Shown here: in pieces, positions 32,988 through 39,044 of the stretch
Numbering within the stretch: the first letter of the stretch is position 1
Layout of the letters: every line of letters begins with the position of its first letter
NCBI RefSeq assembly: GCF_014648695.1
Contig: NZ_BMRP01000004.1
Location: 267,528-306,571, forward strand
Direction: 5' to 3'
Length of the DNA stretch: 39,044 nucleotides
Source of the DNA: Streptomyces albospinus
GTDB taxonomy: Bacteria > Actinomycetota > Actinomycetes > Streptomycetales > Streptomycetaceae
Made by a program: the position numbers and the translations under genes
The notes under the pieces: model-generated
The model's database searches: none
Seen by the model: the letters and a program-made list of their open reading frames with translations, nothing else
Told to the model about the DNA's origin: nothing

Positions 32988-34166
32988 CTACGGCAGCGCC
33001 AGCATCCGCTCCAGGGCCAGCTTGGCGAAGCTCTCGGTCTCCTTGTCGACCTGGATGCGGTTGACCACCTTGCCGTCCGCCAGCGACTCCAGCGTCCAGA
33101 CCAGGTGCGGCAGGTCGATGCGGTTCATGGTCGAGCAGAAGCAGACCGTCTTGTCGAGGAAGACGATCTCCTTGTCCTCCGCGGCGAAGCGGTTGGCCAG
33201 CCGGCGGACGAGGTTCAGCTCGGTGCCGATCGCCCACTTCGAACCGGCGGGCGCGGCCTCCAGGGCCTTGATGATGTACTCCGTCGAGCCGACCTGGTCC
33301 GCCGCCGCGACGACCTCGTGCTTGCACTCGGGGTGGACGAGGACGTTCACGCCCGGTATCCGCTCGCGGACGTCGTTCACCGAGTCCAGCGAGAAGCGGC
33401 CGTGCACCGAGCAGTGGCCGCGCCACAGGATCATCTTCGCGGCCCGCAGCTCGTCGGCGGTCAGCCCGCCGTTCGGCTTGTGCGGGTTGTAGACCACGCA
33501 GTCGTCCAGGGACATGCCCATGTCCCGTACGGCGGTGTTGCGGCCCAGGTGCTGATCCGGCAGGAAGAGGACCTTCGACCCCTGCTCGAAGGCCCAGTCC
33601 AGCGCCCGCTTCGCGTTCGAGGAGGTGCAGATCGTGCCGCCGTGCTTGCCGGTGAACGCCTTGATGTCCGCCGAGGAGTTCATGTACGAGACGGGCACGA
33701 CCTGCTCGGCGATGCCCGCCTCGGTCAGCACGTCCCAGCACTCGGCGACCTGCTCGGCGGTGGCCATGTCGGCCATCGAGCAGCCGGCGGCCAGGTCGGG
33801 GAGGATCACCTGCTGGCCGTCGCCGGTGAGGATGTCCGCGGACTCGGCCATGAAGTGCACACCGCAGAAGACGATGTACTCGGCGTCCGGCCGAGCCGCG
33901 GCGTCCCGCGCGAGCTTGAACGAGTCGCCGGTCACGTCCGCGAACTCGATGACCTCGTCGCGCTGGTAGTGGTGCCCGAGGACGAAGACCCTGTCCCCGA
34001 GCTTCGCCTTGGCCGCGCGGGCGCGCTCGACGAGGTCGGGGTCGGAGGGGGCCGGCAGATCGCCGGGACACTCCACGCCGCGCTCGCTCTTCGGGTCGGC
34101 CTCGCGGCCGAGGAGGAGCAGCGCCAGCGGGGTCGGCTGGACGTCCAGGGGCTGGGCGGCGGTCAC
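32988..34166 (-). CDS. nadA: Quinolinate synthase A
   Basis: A [4Fe-4S] enzyme of 392 residues that condenses iminoaspartate with dihydroxyacetone phosphate to quinolinate in de novo NAD synthesis. Family blocks are visible: VFVLGHHYQRDEVIEFADVTGDSFKLA, YIVFCGVHFMAESADIL, LPDLAAGCSMADMA, VVPVSYMNSSADIKAFTGKHGGTICTSSNA, FLPDQHLGRNTA, VLVHPECKHEVV and TVCFCSTMNRIDLPHLVW. The Cys residues in the FCGVHF, HPEC and CFCSTM blocks are the expected cluster ligands. GTG 34166 was chosen because GAGAGG lies nine bases upstream; GTG 34175 is too close to it. nadB and nadC are not adjacent here. The gene is convergent with the methyltransferase (24 bp apart). Confidence 0.95.
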   Translation of the reverse strand: MTAAQPLDVQPTPLALLLLGREADPKSERGVECPGDLPAPSDPDLVERARAAKAKLGDRVFVLGHHYQRDEVIEFADVTGDSFKLARDAAARPDAEYIVFCGVHFMAESADILTGDGQQVILPDLAAGCSMADMATAEQVAECWDVLTEAGIAEQVVPVSYMNSSADIKAFTGKHGGTICTSSNAKRALDWAFEQGSKVLFLPDQHLGRNTAVRDMGMSLDDCVVYNPHKPNGGLTADELRAAKMILWRGHCSVHGRFSLDSVNDVRERIPGVNVLVHPECKHEVVAAADQVGSTEYIIKALEAAPAGSKWAIGTELNLVRRLANRFAAEDKEIVFLDKTVCFCSTMNRIDLPHLVWTLESLADGKVVNRIQVDKETESFAKLALERMLALP

Positions 34167-34234
34167 GACACGCACCCTCTCTTCTCTGCTGGCAGCTCTT
34201 TGGCACATGCCTTTTCGTCTATTTGACGCTATCT

Positions 34235-34273
34235 ATCATAGCTGCTTCACGTCACTTTGACGATGGCCATCGT
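34235..34273 (-). promoter_or_regulatory. nadA promoter with overlapping palindromic operator
   Basis: Reading the minus strand, TCGTCA (34263-34258) and TATGAT (34240-34235) are 17 bases apart, a good vegetative promoter upstream of nadA in an unusually A/T-rich island. The perfect 14-bp palindrome ACGATGGCCATCGT (34260-34273) overlaps the -35 box, so a repressor bound there would block initiation. TTTGACG also occurs twice in the region (34223-34229 and 34256-34262). The cognate regulator is not in the window; NAD genes in actinobacteria are often repressed by NrtR- or NadR-type proteins, but no specific match is claimed. Confidence 0.55.
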
Positions 34274-34459
34274 GTCGATGTGACGCATCAGCCCTCCGGC
34301 CCAGGAGCCGCGGGCGGCCACCTGCGTATGCGCGCCGGTGTGCGAGCATGAAGAAAGAGCAGAACACGTCACGCGCAGCCGGAATTAATCCGGGAAGCCG
34401 CCGGTTGGACCTGTAGGCAACCGCTGGCAAGCCGTCCGTACAACCCGGGAGAGATGTAG

Positions 34460-34813
34460 ATGAGCGTTCAGGACGAGACCACCGTCACCGACGGCATCAT
34501 CCTGTCCGACGCGGCGGCGTCGAAGGTGAAGAGCCTGCTGGAGCAGGAAGGTCGGGACGACCTCGCGCTGCGGGTGGCGGTCCAGCCCGGCGGCTGCTCC
34601 GGCCTGCGTTACCAGCTCTTCTTCGACGAGCGCTCGCTCGACGGCGATGTCGTCAAGGACTTCGACGGCGTCAAGGTCGTCACCGACCGGATGAGCGCTC
34701 CCTACCTGGGCGGCGCCTCCATCGACTTCGTCGACACCATCGAGAAGCAGGGCTTCACGATCGACAACCCGAACGCCACCGGCTCCTGCGCCTGCGGCGA
34801 CTCCTTCAGCTGA
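34460..34813 (+). CDS. erpA: Iron-sulfur cluster insertion protein, A-type carrier (ErpA/HesB/IscA)
   Basis: A protein of 117 residues with the HesB/IscA fold (IILSDAAASKVKSLLEQEGRDDLALRVAVQPGGCSGLRYQLFFDE) and the three invariant cluster-binding cysteines: Cys46 in GGCSG, and Cys110 and Cys112 in SCACGDSFS. It delivers Fe-S clusters to target apoproteins. Divergent nadA encodes an Fe-S enzyme, and a cysteine desulfurase lies 3 kb away, so substrate and source are nearby. ATG 34460 has GGGAGAG about seven bases upstream. A strong terminator follows. Confidence 0.95.
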   Translation: MSVQDETTVTDGIILSDAAASKVKSLLEQEGRDDLALRVAVQPGGCSGLRYQLFFDERSLDGDVVKDFDGVKVVTDRMSAPYLGGASIDFVDTIEKQGFTIDNPNATGSCACGDSFS

Positions 34814-34833
34814 GGGGCCCGGGTCCACGACGC

Positions 34834-34869
34834 ACGGAGGCGGCGCTCCCCTGGGGGCGCCGCCTCCGT
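34834..34869. terminator. Strong terminator between convergent erpA and the anchored protein gene
   Basis: ACGGAGGCGGCGC (34834-34846) and GCGCCGCCTCCGT (34857-34869): a perfect 13-bp stem with a 10-base loop. It lies between convergent genes and can serve both. Confidence 0.85.
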
Positions 34870-34901
34870 CGTTCCGTACCCGCCGCCGGCCCGGCCTGCT
34901 T

Positions 34902-36302
34902 CTACGGCTTCTCCGGCACCGCGGCGCCCGAGGTCACATCGACGACCTTCCGGCCGTCCAGCGGCTGCCGCAACGTCACGGTCTTGGTGAAGTCCTTGGC
35001 GATCTTCACGCACATCTGGCCGGGGTGCGTGTCCTTCCCGGTGACCTTGATCCGTACCGCCGTGGCCGACTCCTGGGCGCTCGCGTCGTAGGTGCTGCAC
35101 ACCCCGCCCCAGAAGTGCACGGTCAGCGTGGTGCCGTCACCGCTGACGGCGTAGCGTTCCAGCCGCATCGTCATCCCGCCGGGCTTCCCGGACGGCTGCG
35201 GGCCGCCGTCCGGCTGCCGGAGGTACTTCGGGTCCACCGCGACCCGGGCCATGGTCGAGGTCGCGTCCTGGCCCTTCCCGGCGTCCGCCCGGCGCACCGT
35301 GTACAGCCACGACGGGACCAGCATCTGGCCGCCGTCCGCGTACTGCGCCGAGAGCCCGAAGACCGCGCCGGTCACCTCGGCCGGCGTCCGGCCGCCGCCC
35401 GCGTTCGTCCGGTCCAGCGTCTTCTGCGCGCTCAGCACGGGGTAGTCCGCGCCCTTGACCGGCTGCGCCAACTGCCCACTGCCGCCCACGAGTTTGCCGT
35501 CCGCGCCGACCTGGAACGCGCTCTGCCAGCCGAGCGTCGGCAGCCCGCCGACCACCGGATCGGCCCGCACCGTGCGCACCGCGCCGATCAGCCCACGGGC
35601 GTCCAGCCGGGCGTTCTGCTGGCCGAGCGCCGCCAGCACCGGCCGCGCCGCCGCCTCGGCCTTCTCCTCCGAGACCGCGCCCTTGCCACCGTCGCCCGGG
35701 GATGCCCCGGCGTCCGCGCCACCGCGGTACGAGGGGCAGCCAGGGGTGCCGGCCGCGCCGCCCGAGGCGGGCAGCGGACACATCATCCGGCCCGGGGTGA
35801 CCCGGTACGTCCAGGCACCGGAGCCGGACTTGTTCACCTCAAGGCTGGGGCCGCGGGCGTCCTGGGTCTGTCCGCCGACCTTCCAGGTGGTGCCGTCCGA
35901 ACGGACGTTTCCAGCCACATCCAGTGCCTTCGCCAGCCGTTCCACGGCCTGCTTGCCGACCTCGCCCTGGGGGCGGTACACGGGCGCGGAACCCGGCCCC
36001 CCGGGCAGCGTGCCCACCACCTTGTAGTGCGACCCGTTCGGGCCGGGCTCCCCGACGGCTATCGAGCCCCCCGCGCCGCCCGTCCGGTCGTCCAGCGTCA
36101 GCGGCGGCGGGCTGCCGTGCGCGGGGGCGCCCGCCGGGCCGGCCGCGCCGCCGGCCGCGGAGGCGGCCCAGTACGCCGCGCCGCCGCCGGCCAGCAGGAC
36201 CGCGGCGGCCATCGAGGCGACCACCAGAGGGGTCCGCCGCCGTCCGGCGGGTTTCGGGGTATCCGGCGTGTCCGGGCTATCCGTACTGTCCTCGGTGTTC
36301 AC
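34902..36302 (-). CDS. Membrane-anchored extracytoplasmic protein of unknown function
   Basis: A protein of 466 residues. A short acidic/Pro-rich cytoplasmic N-terminus (NTEDSTDSPDTPDTPKPAGRRR) precedes one hydrophobic segment (TPLVVASMAAAVLLAGGGAAYWAASAAGG, about 24-52). A large secreted domain of about 410 residues follows, rich in Gly, Ala and Pro, with four Cys in two pairs (CPLP...GCPSY and GVCSTYD...QMCVKI). No lipobox Cys follows the helix, so it is probably a signal-anchored protein rather than a lipoprotein. GTG 36302 is supported by AAGGAG 7 bases upstream. No enzymatic motif was recognised. From memory, a secreted protein of unknown function occupies a similar place between erpA and adoK in Mycobacterium. 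Confidence 0.75.
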   Translation of the reverse strand: MNTEDSTDSPDTPDTPKPAGRRRTPLVVASMAAAVLLAGGGAAYWAASAAGGAAGPAGAPAHGSPPPLTLDDRTGGAGGSIAVGEPGPNGSHYKVVGTLPGGPGSAPVYRPQGEVGKQAVERLAKALDVAGNVRSDGTTWKVGGQTQDARGPSLEVNKSGSGAWTYRVTPGRMMCPLPASGGAAGTPGCPSYRGGADAGASPGDGGKGAVSEEKAEAAARPVLAALGQQNARLDARGLIGAVRTVRADPVVGGLPTLGWQSAFQVGADGKLVGGSGQLAQPVKGADYPVLSAQKTLDRTNAGGGRTPAEVTGAVFGLSAQYADGGQMLVPSWLYTVRRADAGKGQDATSTMARVAVDPKYLRQPDGGPQPSGKPGGMTMRLERYAVSGDGTTLTVHFWGGVCSTYDASAQESATAVRIKVTGKDTHPGQMCVKIAKDFTKTVTLRQPLDGRKVVDVTSGAAVPEKP

Positions 36303-36401
36303 CGCTTCGCTCCTTCGGCTCCGCTGAACATCTGACGTGCCACCCCGGGGCGGGGTGCACGCCGATGGGACGGAGCGGGGGCGCGAGCGGTTCCGTCCGC
36401 C

Positions 36402-36641
36402 TCAGTCGCCGTACTCGGACATCCCGTCGACGAGTGCGGCAGACTTCGCGGGGACCCGGACCCCGTGCAGGTCGGAGGGCCGGCCCGGCACGGGCGCGGA
36501 CCGCCGCCCGCCCGTCCAGTGCCCGGCCATCCGCGCGCAGTCCCCGCGCAGCTGGTCCAGCGACTCCGGCTCCTGCGCCGAGGCGGCCTTCGCGGCAGCG
36601 GAGGGGGCGGGGGATGTGACAGCTTTCACAGGCTTGGTCAT
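36402..36641 (-). CDS. Small hypothetical protein (about 79 aa)
   Basis: A protein of 79 residues with a low-complexity Ala/Pro/Ser start (MTKPVKAVTSPAPSAAAKAASA) and a more conserved-looking core ESLDQLRGDCARMAGHWTGGRRS...PSDLHGVRVPAKSAALVDGMSEYGD. It has no membrane segment and one Cys. The ATG at 36641 was chosen as the more natural start; GTG 36659 is an alternative, and neither has a clear ribosome site, so leaderless translation is possible. An A/T-rich promoter-like island (36680-36705) separates it from the divergent kinase gene. Function is unknown. Confidence 0.55.
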   Translation of the reverse strand: MTKPVKAVTSPAPSAAAKAASAQEPESLDQLRGDCARMAGHWTGGRRSAPVPGRPSDLHGVRVPAKSAALVDGMSEYGD

Positions 36642-36800
36642 ACGAGGAACCGTACGCACCCCACGCGCGACGAGAAAGACCTACTATTGGGTAGTTTCGG
36701 CGGATCCGAGTGTCCTGGAATGGGCAGATGCAGACCGACCCGCCGGGTAGCGTTGCCCTCCGTCCGCCAACCTCACGCCATCCGCAGGAGCAGACCCGCC

Positions 36801-37775
36801 GTGCGTATCGCAGTCTCCGGCTCCATCGCCACCGATCACCTGATGACCTTCCCCGGCCGCTTCGCCGACCAGTTGGTCGCCGATCAGCTGCATACCGTCT
36901 CCCTCTCCTTCCTGGTCGACCAACTCGACGTCCGCCGCGGCGGGGTCGCCCCCAACATCTGCTTCGGCATGGGCCAGCTCGGCATCCAGCCGGTCCTGGT
37001 CGGCTCCGCCGGCACCGACTTCGAGGAGTACCGCGCCTGGCTCGACCGGCACGGCGTCGACACCCGCTCGGTGCGCATCTCCGAGGTCCTGCACACGGCC
37101 CGCTTCGTCTGCACGACCGACGCGGACCACAACCAGATCGGCTCCTTCTACGCCGGTGCCATGAGCGAGGCCCGGCTGATCGAGCTCCAGACCGTGGCCG
37201 AGCGGGTCGGCGGCCTGGACCTGGTGCTGATCGGCGCGGACGACCCGGAGGCGATGATCCGGCACACCGAGGAGTGCCGCACCCGCGGGATCCCGTTCGC
37301 CGCCGACTTCTCGCAGCAGATCGCCCGCATGGACGGCGAGAACATCCGCCTCCTCATGGAGGGCGCCACCTACCTCTTCAACAACGAGTACGAGGCGGGG
37401 CTGATCGAGTCCAAGACCGGCTGGACCGCCGAGGAGATCCTCACCAAGGTCGGCACCCGCGTCACCACCCTCGGCTCCAACGGCGTCCGCATCGAGCGGG
37501 CGGGCCGGCCCGACATCGAGGTCGGCGTCCCGGAGGAGAAGACCAAGGCCGACCCGACCGGCGTCGGCGACGCCTTCCGGGCCGGCTTCCTGGCCGGTCT
37601 GGCCTGGGGCGTCGACCTGGAGCGCGCCGCCCAGATCGGCTGCATGCTGGCGACGCTGGTCATCGAGACCGTCGGCACCCAGGAGTACGAGCTGCACCGC
37701 AGCCACTTCATGGACCGCTTCACCAAGGCGTACGGCCACGAAGCCGCCGCCGAGGTCCAGCAGTACCTGGCCTGA
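36801..37775 (+). CDS. PfkB-family carbohydrate kinase, probable adenosine kinase
   Basis: A ribokinase-fold kinase of 324 residues. The N-terminal motif reads RIAVSGSIATDHLMTFPGRFADQL, the substrate region VDQLDVRRGGVAPNICFGMGQLG, and PfkB signature 2 is DPTGVGDAFRAGFLAGLAWG with the catalytic Asp. Length and start match the actinobacterial adenosine kinase (M. tuberculosis AdoK), which differs from eukaryotic adenosine kinases and resembles ribokinases. Adenosine is therefore the leading substrate, but a sugar is possible. GTG 36801 was chosen because the family begins at RIAVSGS; AGGAG lies about 10 bases upstream. Confidence 0.85.
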   Translation: MRIAVSGSIATDHLMTFPGRFADQLVADQLHTVSLSFLVDQLDVRRGGVAPNICFGMGQLGIQPVLVGSAGTDFEEYRAWLDRHGVDTRSVRISEVLHTARFVCTTDADHNQIGSFYAGAMSEARLIELQTVAERVGGLDLVLIGADDPEAMIRHTEECRTRGIPFAADFSQQIARMDGENIRLLMEGATYLFNNEYEAGLIESKTGWTAEEILTKVGTRVTTLGSNGVRIERAGRPDIEVGVPEEKTKADPTGVGDAFRAGFLAGLAWGVDLERAAQIGCMLATLVIETVGTQEYELHRSHFMDRFTKAYGHEAAAEVQQYLA

Positions 37776-37784
37776 GCCGCCGGA

Positions 37785-39044
37785 TCAGCCGCGGCGCCGC
37801 ACCACGTATGCGGCGCCGCGTTCCGCGGGCTGCTCGCCCACGTACTCCTGGTCGCGCATCGCGCACCAGGCGGGGATGTCCTGCCGCGCCGCCTCGTCGT
37901 CCGACAGTACCGTCACGGTCCCGCCCACCGGCACGCCGCCGATCGCCTTCGCCAGCTCGATGACCGGAATCGGGCAGCGCTTGCCGAGCGAGTCGACCAC
38001 CACCCCGGCCGGCTCCTCTTCTGTTTCCGCTGCCTCTTCCCCCCTCGCGGGCGCTTCCCGCACCGGCACCCCGAACCGCTCCCGGACCGACCGCACCGCC
38101 TCCGGCAGCACCTCCAGGAACCGCTCCACATCCGCCTCGCCGGTGCCGTACGGCAGCGAGACCCGGACGTTCCCCTCCGACAGCACGCCCATCGCGCGCA
38201 GCACATGGCTGGGCGTCAGCGTGCTGGACGTACACGACGAACCGGACGATACGGAGAATCCCGAGCGGTCCAGCTCCTGCAACAGGGTCTCCCCGTCGAC
38301 ATAGAGACAGGAGAAGGTGACGAGGTGGGGGAGCCGGCGCACCGGATCGCCGACCACCTCGACATCGGGGACCAGTTCCGGCACCCGCGCCCGGATCCGC
38401 TCCACCAGCCCCCGCAGCCGGGCCGCTTCGTCCGGCCCGGTCTCCGCAGCCGCCCGCAGCGCGCGCAGGGACGCCGCCGCGGCCACCACCGCCGGGAGGT
38501 TCCCGAACCCCGGGCTGCGGCCCGACTCCCGCTCGTCCAGCGGTCCCTGGGGCGAGAAGCGGGTTCCCTTGCGGACCGCCAGCAGCCCCACCCCGGGCGG
38601 CCCGCCCCACTTGTGGGCGCTCGCCGCCAGCACGGACCAGGCACCCGGCGCCGGGCCCCAGGGCAGCGACTGCGCGGCGTCCACCAGCAGCGGCACGCCG
38701 GCCTCGCGGCAGAGCGCGGCCACCTCCTCCACCGGCTGCTCGGTCCCCACCTCATGGTTGGCCGACTGGAGGCAGACCAGCGCGGTGTCCGTACCGAGCG
38801 CCGCGGCGACGTCCCCGGCCGCCACCCGGCCCGTACGGTCCACCGCGACCTCGGTCAGCGTCCCGCCGGCCGCCTCGTGCACCTCGGCGGCGTGCAGGAC
38901 GGAGGAGTGCTCGACGGCGGAGTGCACCAGCCGGCGGCCGGCGCGCCGGCGGGCCGCCAGCGTGCCGAAGATGCCCGAATGCACCGCGTGCGTCCCCGAA
39001 GGGGTGAACGTCAACTCGTCGGGCCGGCAGCCCACCGCCTCGGC
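37785..39044 (-). CDS. Cysteine desulfurase fused to a C-terminal TusA-like sulfurtransferase domain (5' truncated)
   Basis: The frame stays open to the window edge, so the N-terminus is missing; 419 residues are visible. The first part is a class V aminotransferase-fold desulfurase: ELTFTPSGTHAVHSGIF, HSAVEHSSVL, the PLP Lys in ASAHKWGGPPGVG, and the active-site Cys loop SSGSSCTSSTLTPSHVLRAMG. After an acidic Glu-rich linker comes a TusA/SirA domain of about 75 residues, VVVDSLGKRCPIPVIELAKAIGG...GGTVTVLSDDEAARQDIPAWCAMRDQEYVG, with the sulfur-accepting Cys of the CPxP motif. The desulfurase thus has a covalently attached persulfide acceptor. The stop lies 10 bp from the convergent kinase stop. 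Confidence 0.92.
   Translation of the reverse strand, partial: AEAVGCRPDELTFTPSGTHAVHSGIFGTLAARRRAGRRLVHSAVEHSSVLHAAEVHEAAGGTLTEVAVDRTGRVAAGDVAAALGTDTALVCLQSANHEVGTEQPVEEVAALCREAGVPLLVDAAQSLPWGPAPGAWSVLAASAHKWGGPPGVGLLAVRKGTRFSPQGPLDERESGRSPGFGNLPAVVAAAASLRALRAAAETGPDEAARLRGLVERIRARVPELVPDVEVVGDPVRRLPHLVTFSCLYVDGETLLQELDRSGFSVSSGSSCTSSTLTPSHVLRAMGVLSEGNVRVSLPYGTGEADVERFLEVLPEAVRSVRERFGVPVREAPARGEEAAETEEEPAGVVVDSLGKRCPIPVIELAKAIGGVPVGGTVTVLSDDEAARQDIPAWCAMRDQEYVGEQPAERGAAYVVRRRG

Noticed and set aside
34321..34459. Possible riboswitch or structured leader before erpA
   Set aside because: Short GC stems are visible (GCCGG...CCGGG), but no known riboswitch core could be recognised, and such stems are common at this GC content.

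Overview
The window is a high-GC (roughly 70-75% G+C by eye), gene-dense actinobacterial chromosome segment with NNC/NNG codon bias, frequent GTG starts and GC-rich hairpin terminators. Gene content points to Streptomyces or a close relative: an actinobacterial-type dihydrolipoamide acyltransferase, DUF3043 and DUF4240 proteins, a fused MBL-like/CobU protein, PspA with PspAA, and a cysteine desulfurase-TusA fusion. No rRNA, tRNA, CRISPR, prophage or complete insertion sequence was found. Most of it reads as core chromosome. From memory, the order TIGR01777 epimerase / E2 / aminopeptidase / cobS / cobT / DUF3043 / erpA / PfkB kinase resembles the dlaT-pepB-cobS-cobT-adoK region of Mycobacterium tuberculosis.

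Layout. 1-8.3 kb: 3' end of a TPR-type regulator, a MITE-like palindrome, an FAD oxidoreductase and a TIGR01777 epimerase, a DUF4240 protein, a membrane protein with a sigma-factor-like N-terminus, an SDR oxidoreductase and a WYL regulator. 8.5-17.3 kb, all leftward: pepA, lpd (E3), sucB/aceF-type E2, a GntR/FCD regulator and aceE (E1). This is a complete pyruvate dehydrogenase set, with a palindromic operator-like site over the predicted aceE promoter. 17.5-23.4 kb, leftward: cobU, cobT, an MprF-like membrane enzyme with a translationally coupled rhomboid-like protein, and cobS. This is the nucleotide-loop part of cobalamin synthesis, interrupted by two membrane-biology genes.

23.5-31.5 kb: a small conserved protein, DUF3043, then rightward pspA-pspAA (envelope stress, with an ECF-type promoter), a histidine kinase/response regulator pair and a large RND transporter. 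31.7-33.0 kb: a 37-residue, highly charged peptide with four Asp-Gly pairs, directly followed by a PIMT-like O-methyltransferase with the long C-terminal extension of RiPP-associated PIMTs. This two-gene unit is a strong candidate for an imiditide-type (aspartimide) RiPP cluster and is the most interesting item here. 33.0-39.0 kb: nadA, erpA and a cysteine desulfurase-TusA fusion (an Fe-S/sulfur theme), with a secreted/anchored protein, a small unknown protein and a PfkB-family kinase, probably adenosine kinase.

All functional calls come from reading motifs and recalled family knowledge. No database search was possible.
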